Positions 25,501 through 37,500 of a stretch of DNA of 64,000 nucleotides are shown piece by piece. The position numbers were made by a program, and so were the translations under genes. The notes beneath the pieces are model-generated. The model was not told the DNA's origin, ran no database searches, and saw only the letters and a program-made list of their open reading frames with translations. This DNA comes from Pseudomonadota bacterium (lineage in GTDB: Bacteria > Pseudomonadota > Alphaproteobacteria > Rhodospirillales > Magnetospirillaceae), in contig JAEXAH010000050.1 of NCBI GenBank assembly GCA_023458315.1, positions 1 through 64,000 on the forward strand, written 5' to 3'. Each line of letters opens with the position of its first letter. The first letter of the stretch is position 1.

Positions 25501-28500
25501 CCGCCCAGCCGGTACGGCGCGCCGCTGCGCCGGGCCGCCGCGACGGCGTGGCGATCATCGGCATGGCCGGACGTTTCCCCGGCGCCGACAGCATCCCGGC
25601 GCTGTTCGACCGTCTGCTGGCGGGCGACGATCTGACCGGCCCGGCCCCCGCCGCGCGCGGTTTCAAGAACCCGTGGCGCGGCGGCTTTTTGACCGATGTG
25701 GATCGCTTCGACGCCGCCCTGTTCCGGGTGTCGCCGGTCGAGGCCGAGCGCATGGACCCGCAGCAGCGGCTGATGCTGGAAACCGCGTGGCGCTGCCTGG
25801 AGGATGCGGGCCTGCGCCCCGAGGATCTGCCCGCCGCCACCGCCGTTTATGTGGGCGCCAGCGCGCTGGATTACGGCCAGTTGCTGCGCGAGGCCGGGAT
25901 CAGCGACGGCTATGCCGCCACCGGCAATTCCCTGGCGATGATCGCCAACCGCCTGTCCCATTTCTTCAACTGGAGCGGCGCCAGCCAGACCATCGACACC
26001 GCGTGTTCCTCGTCGCTGGTGGCGCTGGTGCGCGGCGCCGAGGCGGTGCGGCGCGGCGATTGCCCGGCGGCGCTGGTGGGCGGCGTCAATCTGACCTTGG
26101 CGGAAAGCGGCTTCCAGGGCCCGGCCCAGGCGGGCATGCTCAGCCCCGATGGCCGCTGCAAGGCGTTCGGCGCCGCCGCCGACGGCTATGGCCGGGGCGA
26201 AGGCGTGGTCGCCGTGCTGCTGAAGCGGTTGGATCAGGCCGAGCGTGACGGCGACCGCATCCTGGGCGTGCTGGTCGGCACCGCCGAGAATCATGGCGGC
26301 CGTGCCGGATCGCTGACCGCGCCCAGCGTCACCGCCCAGGCGGCGCTGCTACGGGCGGCGTGGGCCAGCATCGACCCCACCGACCTCTCTTATATCGAGG
26401 CGCACGGCACCGGCACGGAATTGGGCGACCCGGTGGAACTCAACGGTTTGCGCCGCGCCTGGGAAGCGGCGACCGGCTCCGCCACCGCGCCGCATGCCTC
26501 TGTCGCCGTGGGCACGCTGAAGGCCAATATCGGCCATCTGGAGGCGGCGGCGGGGCTGGCCGGACTGGTCAAGATTCTGGCCGCCATGCAGCGCGGGCGC
26601 CTGCCCGCCAGCCTGCATTGCCAGCCGCCCAACCCCCATCTGGAACTGGCGGGCGGCCCGTTCCGCCTGCTGCGCGAGGCCGAGGACTGGCCGCAGGACG
26701 GGCGCCCGCGTCTGGCCGGGCTGTCATCCTTTGGCTTCGGCGGCGCCAACGCCCATGTGGTGGTGGCCGATCCGCCTGCCACCACCCATCCGCACCGGGC
26801 GCCGCTGCCGCCGCGTGCCTTTGCCGACACCCGCTTCTGGTTGCCCGGCCGCCGCGATGCCACCCTGGTCTTCACGCCGTTCTGGCAGGCGGCAGCGGCG
26901 GGCGCCCCGCCCCGGCCGCAGCGTCTGGTCATCGCCGCCGGGATCACGGTAACGGATGCCCGTGTCCGGGTGGTGGACGCCCCCGCCGACCCGGCGGCTC
27001 TGGCGCCGCGTCTGCTGGCGCTGCTGCAAGAGGTTCTGGCCTCGGACACCCTGGTGCAATTGGTGGTGCCGCTGGGCGCGGCGGCGGCGGGGTTGGGCGG
27101 CATGCTCGACACCGCCTGCCTGGAATCGCCGCGTCTGCGCGGACAGGTGATCGAGGTTGCCCCCGGCATCGCCGCCGCCGAACTGACGCGGTTGCTGGCC
27201 GCCGAGGATGGCGACAGCCGGGTTCGCTATCAGAACGGCCAACGGCTGGTGCGGCGCTGGCGCGAGCTTGCCGCCGACGGCGCCGCGCCGTGGCGGCCGC
27301 GCGGCGTGTTCCTGATCACCGGCGCCAACGGCGGGCTGGGCCGTCTGCTGGCCCGCCACATCGCCGCCACCGTCCCCGGCGCGGTGCTGGTGCTGACCGG
27401 ATCGCGGCCCGAGGATGGCGAACGCGCCGCCCTGGTGGACGAGGTGCGGCGGCTGGGCGCCGTCGCCGCCTATCGCCAGACCGACATGGCCGATGGTGCG
27501 GCGGTGCAAGCCCTGGTCCGCCATGTGACCGAGGTGCATGGCCGCCTGGACGTGGTGCTGCATTGCGCAGGAACCCTGCGCGACGGCTGGCTGAAAACCA
27601 AGCGGGCCGAGGATGTGGCGGCGGTGATGGCGCCCAAGGCCGACGGTGCCGCGGCGCTGATCGCCGCCTGCGCCGGTGTGGATCTGGACGCGCTGGTGCT
27701 GTTCTCCTCCCTGGCCGGGGCGTTCGGCAATGCCGGGCAGGCCGATTACGCCGCCGCCAACGGCGTGCTGGATGCGCTGGCCGAGGCGCACGGCCTGCCG
27801 GTGATGAGCATCGACTGGCCGCTATGGGCCGAAGGCGGCATGAAGGTGGACGATTCCACCGCCGACGCTTTGTTCCAGCGCATGGGCCAGCGTCCGCTGA
27901 GCAGCCGCGCCGGGCTGGCCGAGCTGGAGCGCATCGTGGCGGCCAAGGTCAGCCGCGCGGCGGTGCTGGCCGGGGACGAAACGCGCATCCGCGCCTTCTT
28001 CGCCGCCGAGCCCGAGGCGGTGAATCAATCACCGCTGGCCGAACAGGTGGCAACACGGCTGGCCGGGCTGTTCGCCCAGGCGGGCGGCTTCGCCCCCGGC
28101 GCGGTGGATGTCCAGGTGCCGCTGGAGCAATACGGCATCGATTCGCTGATGATCACCCGGCTGAACGCCGCCCTGGGCGACGTCTTCGCCAGCTTGCCCA
28201 AGACCTTGTTCTTCCAGTACCGCACCCTGGCCGAAGTGGCCGGCCACCTTGCCGCCAGCCACGAATCCGCCTGCCGCCACTGGCTGGGCAGCACGGCGGC
28301 GGTGGCTCCGGTAGCCGTGCAAGTTCTTGCCCCGGCCCGAGACGCGACGGACGAGCCCATCGCCATCATCGGCATTGCCGGGCGCTATCCCGGCGCCGAC
28401 AGCCTGGAGCAGTTCTGGGACAATCTGTGCGCGGGCCGCGACATGGTCGGCGAGATCCCGGCGGAACGCTGGCGGCTGGACGGCTTTTACACCGCCGACC

Positions 28501-31500
28501 GCGACCGCGCGGCGGCCGAGGGCCTGTCCTATGGCAAATGGGGCGCCTTCCTGGACGGCTTCGCCGATTTCGACCCGCTGTTCTTCCGCATCAGCCCGCG
28601 CGACGCCGCCGCCATGGACCCGCAGGAACGGCTGTTCCTGATGTGCGCCTGGGCGGCGGCCGAGGATGCGGGTTATGCCCCGGCCCGGCTGGCGGCGGCC
28701 AATCCGGTCGGCGTGTTCGTCGGCATCACCAAGACCGGCTTTGCCCTGTACGATCCCTTCCCCGGCGCGGGCGGCGCCCTGGTGCGGCCGCAGACCTCGT
28801 TCGCCGGGGCGGCCAACCGGGTGTCGCACGCCCTGGACCTGACCGGCCCCAGCGTGGCGGTGGACACCATGTGCTCGGCGTCGCTGACCGCGTTGCATCA
28901 GGCCTGCGAAAGCCTGCGCGCGGGCCGGGTGTCCATGGCGCTGGCGGGCGGCGTCAATCTGTACCTGCACCCCCGTACCTTCGTGGACCTCAGCGCCGCG
29001 CGCATGTTGTCGCCGCAAGGCCGTTGCGCCGCCTTCGGCGCCGGAGCCGACGGCTTCGTTCCCGGCGAGGGCGTCGGCTGCGTGGTGCTGAAGCCGTTGT
29101 CGCGGGCGCTGGCCGATGGTGACCGCATCCATGCGGTGATCCGCGCCACCGCCATCAACCACGGCGGCCACAGCAACGGCTATACCGTGCCCAATCCGGC
29201 GGCGCAGCGCGATCTGGTGCGCGACGCCCTGGCCCAAGCCGGGCTGAGCGCCCGTGACGTCACCTGTATGGAGGCGCACGGCACCGGCACCGAATTGGGC
29301 GACCCCATCGAGTTGGAAGGGCTGATCCAGGCCTTCGCCCCGGATACGGGCGAACGCGGCTTCTGCGCCCTGGGCTCGGTCAAATCGGCCATCGGCCATC
29401 TGGAGGCGGCGGCGGGCATCGCCGGGGTGACCAAGATGGTGCTGGCCCTGCGCCACCGCCAGGTGCCGCCCACCTTGCACGCCGACAGCGTCAATCCCAA
29501 CCTGCGGCTGGAACACAGCCCGTTCGTGCTGCACCGCGCCCTGGGGCCGTGGCCCAGCGGGCCGCGCGTCGCCTGCGTGTCGTCGTTCGGGGCGGGCGGC
29601 GCCAATGCCCACGCCATCCTGGCCGAAGGCCCCGCCGCCACCGTCACCACCGACAGCGCGCCCCAGGCCATCCTGCTGTCGGCGCGCACGCCGGAACGGC
29701 TGCGGGTGCAGGCCGCCAACCTGCTGGCGGCGTTGCAGGACCGCCCGGTTCTGGACGGGGCCGCGTTGCGCGCCCGGCTGGCCGAACTGCTGGGAGTCGC
29801 CGCCGCCGACATCGACGGCGCCGAGGATTTCGACAGCCTGGGCCTGGAACCCGCACAAAGGCTGGCCCTGCTGCGCTGGGTCGAGGACCAGTCGGGACAG
29901 AAGGTGGATGCGGCGCTGTTCGCCCATCTGTCCACGCTGGATCAACTGGCCGCCCATCTGGGCGGCGGCACCTGTGCCCTGGCCCTGGCCGACATCGCCC
30001 ACACCCTGCAAGTGGGCCGCGAGGCCATGGAGCACCGGCTGGGTTTGGTGGCGAAATCAGTGCCCGATCTGGCGGCGCGGCTGCGCCGCTGGCTGGACGG
30101 CGACAATTGCGCCGTGCGCCTTGGCCACGCCCCGCCGCCCGGCATCGCCGATGACGGCCGCGCCGCCCGCTGGTGGCAAGAGGGTCGGCTGGACGAGTTG
30201 GTGACGGCGTGGGTGGACGGCTTGCGGGTGGAATGGACCAGTCTGCCGCGTCCGGCCCGGCCCGCCATCGTGTCGCTGCCCACCTATCCGTTCGAGCGGC
30301 AACGATTCTGGTTGCCGGAAGTCACCGATGGCAGTGCCATCATCACCGCGCCGCGCGGCGATGCCGGGCTGGAGGCTGACGCCACCGCCCTGGACCGCGC
30401 CATCGCGCCGATTCTGGCCCGCATCCTGGCCGACACGCCGAACGTAATCCCGGCGCTGGCACGCTGGCGCGACGCCGCCCACGCCCTGCAGGGCGATGCC
30501 GCGCCCGCCGCCGATCCCTGGGCGGCATGGCGGGCTTTGGGGGCACCGACGGCGCAGATGAAGCTGGCGGAAACCTGCCTGCGCGCCCTGCCCGACATCC
30601 TGACCGGCAAGCGGGCGGCCACCGCCATCATGTTCCCCGATGGCCGCCTGGATCTGGTCGAGGCGGTGTACAAGGACAACCCCGTCGCCGCCCGCTTCAG
30701 CCGCACCTTGGCCCAGGCGGCGGCGGCCTTCGTCACCGCCCTGCCGCGCGCCCGCGTCCTGGAAATCGGCGCCGGGACCGGCGGCACCAGCGAGCCGGTA
30801 TTCGCGGCCCTGGCGCCCCATTGGGACCGTGTCGCCGAATACCGCTACACCGATTTGTCGCGCGCCTTCCTGATCCATGCCGAGCGCACCTATGGCCCGC
30901 GCGTGCCGCCGCTGACCACCGCGCTGTTCGACGTGGAAAAGCCCCTGGCCGGGCAGGACGTCACCCCCGGCGGCTACGATCTGGTCATCGCCGCCAACGT
31001 GCTGCACGCCACCGCCGACATGGGCCGCACCCTGGGCCATGTGCGCCAGTTGCTGGCACCGGGCGGCGTGCTGCTGCTGAACGAAACCGCCTCGGCCACC
31101 CTATTCACCCATGTCACCTTCGGCCTGTTGGACGGCTGGTGGCGCTTCACCGATCCCCAGCGCCGCATCCCCGGCACACCGTCGCTCAGCCCGGATTCGT
31201 GGCGGGCGGTGCTGGCGGAAAGCGGGTTCGACTGGCTGGCCGGATCGTCGCCCGGCGAATGCGCCCTGGGCCAGCAAATCCTGGCCGCCCGCGCCACCGG
31301 TCCACAACCGCAGACGGCGGCAGCGGCGGCGCCAGTCGCGGGCGATCTGGGCCAACGCCTGCGGACGGCCATCGGCGAAACCCTGAACATGGCCGCCACC
31401 GCCATCGACCCGGCCCGCTCGTTTGCCGATTACGGCCTGGATTCCATCCTGGGCGCCGAACTGGTGCACCGCCTGCGCCGCGACCTGGGCGTGCGGCTGG

Positions 31501-34500
31501 ACCAGGCCGATCTGTTCGACCACAAGAACCTCGCCGAGTTGGAAGCTTTTCTGGCGGGCCAATCCGCCGCCCCGGTGGTGATAACGGCGCGCCCGGCCGC
31601 CGAGCAGCCCATCGCCATCGTCGGCTATGCCGGGCGCTTCGCCAAATCCGCCGATGCCGAGGCGCTGTGGCGCCATCTGGCGGCGGGGCGCGATCTGGTG
31701 GAACCGGCCAGCCGTTTCGACCTGGACGCGCTGTACCGCGATGCCGCCCCCGGCAGTTACGGCCGTCACGGCAGCTTCCTGGACGACGTCGCCGCCTTCG
31801 ACCCGGCGTTCTTCGGCATTTCCGGGCTGGAAGCCCGCTACATGGACCCGCAGCAGCGGCTGTTCCTGGAAGAGGCGTGGAAGACCCTGGAGCATGCCGG
31901 GCATGCCGGGCCGGACATCCACGGCCGCCGCGTCGGCGTGTTCGCCGGGTGCAGTTCCGGCGATTATGACGCGCTGTTCGGCAAGGACGTTCCCGGTCAG
32001 GCGTTCTGGGGCAACACCGCCTCGCTGGTTCCGGCGCGCATCGCCTATTTCCTTGACCTCAAGGGACCGGCGGTGACGGTGGACACCGCGTGTTCGTCGT
32101 CGCTGGTGGCGGTGCATCTGGCCTGCCGTGCTTTGTGGGACGGCGAATGCGACATGGCGCTGGCGGGCGGCGTGTTCGTGCAATCGACGGCGCGGTTCTT
32201 CCGTTCGGCCAATCAGGCGGGCATGCTGTCGCCCAGCGGCCGCTGCGCCGCCTTCGGCGCCGGGGCCGACGGCATCGTGCCCGGCGAGGCGGTGGGCGCC
32301 GTGCTGCTGCGGCCCCTGGCCGACGCCCTGGCCGATGGCGACACCATCCATGGCGTGATCGTCGCCAGCGGCACCAACCAGGACGGCACCACCAACGGCA
32401 TCACCGCCCCCAGCGCCCAATCGCAGGAACGGCTGATCCGCAGCGTCTATGACCGTTTCGGCATCGCCCCCGACAGCGTCGGACTGGTCGAGGCGCACGG
32501 CACCGGCACGCCGCTGGGCGACCCCATCGAGCACGCGGCGCTGGCCCGCGCCTTCGGTCCGCTGCCCGCCGGTTCGGTGCTGCTGGGCTCGGTCAAATCC
32601 AATATCGGCCACGCCACCACCGCCGCCGGGATCGCCGGGCTGATCAAGGTGCTGCTGAGCCTGAAGCACGGCACGGTGCCGCCGACCCTGCATTTCAACG
32701 GCGGCAATCCGGCCATCCGTTTCGCCGAGGCGCCGTTCGCCGTCAATTCCACCCCGGCGCCCTGGCCGCACGCCCACCGCCGCGCCGCCATCTCGTCCTT
32801 CGGCTTTTCCGGCACCAACGCCCATGTGGTGGTGGACCAGCCGCCCGCCCCGGCGCCGCGCCCGCACGCCCCAGGGCCGTATCTGTTCATGCTGGGCGGC
32901 CGCGACCGCGCGCTGCTGCGCCGTCAGGCCCTGGCCCTGGCCGAATATGTGGGCGAGCATCCCGAATTGGCGGCAGCCGACATCGCCTTTACCCTGGCCG
33001 CCGGACGGCGTCCCCTGCACCACCGGCTGGCACTGATCGCCGCCGATACCGCAGAGTTGCAAAGCCGCCTGCGCCGCTGGCTGAACGGGGACGAGGATTC
33101 GGTGATCGGCGCCGCAGAAATCCCCGGCACCATCACCGAACCCGCCACGGGCGATTTGGAAGCCATCGCCCGCGCCGTGCTGGCCGGGGCCGCGCTGCCG
33201 CTGGCCCGGCTGTTCCCCCAGGGCGGCACCCGCGTTCCGCTGCCCGCGACCATCCTGGCCGCCACCCGCTGCTGGGTGACGGACGCCGCCACCACCCCGG
33301 CGCCGGTCGCATTGCGCGCCGCCCTGCCGCTGCGCCTGCCGCCCGCCGAGACTTTGGCCGGACCGTTCACGCCCCAGGCGCCGATGCGCGTCACCCTGGC
33401 GCCGCTGAAGAACGACGGCAGGATCGAACGCCGCACCGCCGCCGAGGGTGTGCGCCATCTGGTGGTGACCGGCCCCGCCGATGTGGCTGCGGAACTGGCC
33501 GCCGCCGGGACTGACCAAACTCTGCGCGTGGTGATGGTGGAGGGCGCCGCCACCCTGCCGCGCTGTGCCCTGCCGGTAGTGGCGGTGGCGGGCGCCAGCG
33601 GTGCCGACTTCACCGCCGCCAGCCCCGAAGCGGCGCTGGCCCTGGCGGAACAGATTGCCCAGGCGCCGCGCTTGGCCCTGGTCGAGTTGAAACGCACCAT
33701 GAGCCGCCCCGGCCGCGTGCCCCAGGACGTGCTGCCGGAATGGCGGAATGTGTGGACCGAGGCCGCCGCCGCCCCGGCCTGGAACGGCAGCGAGGCGCCG
33801 CTGGCCCTGACCAGCGAGCGGGTCGAGGCCACGTTGTTCGATGACGGCGTGGTGCTGCTGCGCATGGTCGAGCGCGCCGACAAGAATTGCTTCACCGATG
33901 CGCTGATGGACGGGCTGAGTGAGGCCTTCGCCGCCATCGCCCGATTGCCCCAGGCCAAGGCGGTGGTGCTGACCGGCTTTGACGGCTATTTCGCCTGCGG
34001 CGGCACCCGCGACGGCCTGAGCGCCCTGCAACAGGGCGCCACCCGCTTCACCGACCGCAAGATTTACAGCCTGCCGCTGTCCTGCCCGCTGCCGGTGATC
34101 GCCGCCATGCAGGGCCACGCCATCGGCGCCGGGTGGTCGTTGGGCCTGTTCTGCGACCATGCCCTGTTCGCCACCGAGGGCGTCTATCACAGCAATTACC
34201 TGTGGTTCGGCTTTACCCCCGGCGCCGGGGCGACCCTGATCTTCCCGGCGCGGCTGGGCGATGCCCTGGGCCGCGAGGTGCTGTTCACCGCCCGCGAATA
34301 CCGGGGCCGCGAACTGGCCGGGCGCCTGCCATCGCTGGCCGTGTTGCCCGCCGCACAGGTCGAGGCGCAAGCCCTGGCCCTGGCGCACGGGCTGGCCCGG
34401 CAGGACCGCGACCATCTGACGGCGTTGAAGGCACGGGCCGTTGCGCCGCTGGCCGAGCGGCTGGACGCGGTGTTCGCCGAGGAACTGGACATGCACACCC

Positions 34501-37500
34501 GAACCTTCGTCGGCAACGACCGGGTCAGGGAAAGGATCGACCGGATGTTCCCCACCGCCACGCCGCCTTCGACACCAGCCCGGCCTGATTTGCGCCGCCA
34601 AGTGGTGGACAGCTTGGCCGAGGAATTGATGATCGACGCCGCCGACATCCGTGACGGCGCCGGGTTCCTGGAATTGGGGCTGGATTCCATCCTGGCCGTC
34701 ACCTGGCTGCGCAAGCTGAACGCCTTGCTGGGCACCGATCTGCCCGCCACCGCCGTATACGCCCATCCCACCATCGGCGCCCTGGTCGAGCATCTGGGCG
34801 GCCTGCGTCAGCCGGAAGCGGTACCGCCCGCACCTGCTCCCGCGCCCGCGCCGGCCCAGCCCCTGCGCCGTCAGGTGGTGGACAGCTTGGCCGAAGAATT
34901 GATGATCGACGCCGCCGACATCCGCGACGGCGCCGGGTTCCTGGAATTGGGGCTGGATTCCATTCTGGCCGTCACCTGGCTGCGCAAGCTCAATGCCCAA
35001 CTGGGCACCGATCTGCCCGCCACCGCCGTTTACGCTCATCCCACCCTCGGCGCCCTGGTGGCGCATCTGTCCTCCCTGCGGCCCCAGCCGGTGCAAGCCC
35101 CGGCACCGGTGCCGGTGCCGGTTCCCCCGCCCGCCCCCGCGATCATCGCGCCGCGCGCCGCCACCACCCCCGAAGCGGTAGCCATCATCGGCGCCTCGGG
35201 CCGTTTCCCGAAATCGCGCGACCTTGACGCCTTTTGGGACAACATCCGCGCGGGCCGCGACTGCATCGAGGACGTGCCGCCATCACGCTGGGACGTGGCG
35301 CGCTTCTATCATCCCGACCCGCTGCATCCCGGCACCTCGTATTGCAAGTGGATGGGGGTGATCGACGACGTCGAATGCTTCGATGCCGGATTCTTCACCA
35401 TGACCCCGCGCGAGGCGGCGTTGATGGACCCGCAACAACGGCTGTTCCTGGAACATGCCTGGCAGGCGTTCGAGGACGCGGCGCTGGACCCGTCGGCGCT
35501 GGGCGGCAGCACATGCGGTGTGTTCGTCGGCGCCGGTCCCAGCGGCTATGCCGACCGCATCGCCGAGCACAATGCCTATTCGCTGCTGGGCCGGTCCAGT
35601 TCCATCCTGGCGGCGCGCATCGCCCATCTTCTGGACCTGCGCGGCCCGTGCATCGCGCTGGACACCGCGTGCTCCAGTTCGCTGGTCGCCATCGCCGAAG
35701 CCTGCGATTCCCTGTTGCTGGGCAATTGCGACATGGCGCTGGCGGGCGGCGTCAGCGTGATGATCGGCCCCGAGATGTTCATCGACACGTCCAAGGTCAG
35801 CATGCTGTCCAAGGACGGGCGGTGCTTCACCTTCGACAGCCGCGCCAACGGCTTCGTCCCCGGCGAGGGCGCGGGCGTTCTGTTGCTGAAGCGGCTGGCC
35901 GATGCCGAGCGCGACGGCGATCCCATCCATGCCGTGATCCGCGGCTGGGGCACCAACCAGGACGGCCGCACCAACGGCATCACCGCCCCCAATCCCCAGG
36001 CGCAAAGCCGTCTGATCCAGGCGGTGCACCGCCGCTTCGCCATCGACCCGGCCAGCGTCGGGCTGGTGGAATGCCACGGCACCGGCACGCCGCTGGGCGA
36101 CCCCATCGAGATCGAGGGCCTGACCGGCGCCTTTGCCGGGACGAAGATGGCGGCGGGGAGCTGCGCCATCGGCTCGCTGAAAAGCAACATGGGGCACATG
36201 CTGGCGGCGGCGGGCGTCGCCGGGGTGATCAAGGCCATGCAGGCGGTGGAGCGGGCGGAAATCCCGCCCAGCATCCATTTCGAAACCCTGAACGAACACA
36301 TCCGCCTGGACGGCACGCCCTTCGCCGTGGCGACCAAGGCGGCGCCGTGGCAGCAGCAGCGCCGCCGCGCCGGGGTGTCGTCCTTCGGCTTCTCCGGCAC
36401 CAACGCCCATGTGGTGGTGGAAAACGCCCCGGTACCGCCGCCCGGTGCCCGGCCCGGCCCCTGGCTGCTGGTGCTGTCGGCGCGCCATCCGGCGCAATTG
36501 GCCGACATGGCCGCATCCCTGCGCCGCTTCGTCCTGGCGCATGGCGATGTGGATTTGGGCGATGTGGCCCATACCCTGCAAATCGGGCGCAAGGCCCAGC
36601 CCTGCCGTCTGGCGGCGGTGTTTAGTGACCGCGACAGCCTGTTACACCTGCTGGACAAGGCGGCGGCGGGACACAGTGCCCCCGGCCTGCACCTGTCGCG
36701 TGGTGATGGCGCGGCGGCACCGTTCGACGATGACGATGCCCGCGCCCTGGCGGCGCGCTGGCTGACCTCGGGCGATGCCGCCAAACTGGACAAGGCGGCG
36801 CGGCTGTGGGCCGACGGCATGGCCCTGGATTGGCGGGCGGCGCCGCCCGGCCGCCGTCTGCACCTGCCCGGCACGGTGTTCGCCCGCGACCGCCATTGGA
36901 TCGAGGCGCAGACCGAAGCCCCGCCGCCCGCCATTGCCCATCCGCTGCTGACGGACGCCACGGCCAGCGCCGCCTTTACCGTTGCCCCGCCCGCCGGGAA
37001 TGGGTTGGGCCTGCCGGAACTGGCCCGCGCCGCCGCCGAGCGGGCCTCGGGCCGCCCGGTGCTGGGCCTGCGTCACCTCATGTGGGGCGCCGCCCCCGCT
37101 GGCGGGTCGCGGCTGGAGGTGGAGGTGGCGGTGGAGGCCGACGGCCAGGGCTGGCTGTACCGGGTGGCGGCGGTGGATGCCCCGCTGGCGCCGCTGCATC
37201 TGGGCGAGGTGGACGAAGCCCCCGCCTTGCCGCCGCCCGCCGACATCGCGGCCTTGTGCAGCGGCCACAGCGTGGACATTCCCGGCATTGCCCAAGCATG
37301 GCGCCAGGGCGGTCGGCTGACCGCGCGTCTGGAATTGCCGTCCTCGGACATGCTGTTCGACCCGGCAATGCTGGGCCTGCTGGTGCGGGTACTGGCGGTG
37401 CATGCCCAGGGCGGGCAGGCCCCGCTGGTGCTGCGCGCCGCCACTGCCCTGTGCGCCGCCGGACCGGTTTCCGGCACCCTGTTCCTGCGGATCGAGACGG

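Noticed and set aside
31101..35096. A 1331-codon open frame on the minus strand inside PKS1
   Set aside because: Mirror image of PKS modules 4-5, with no domain motifs and the same artificial composition. Similar long antisense frames occur all along both PKS genes.
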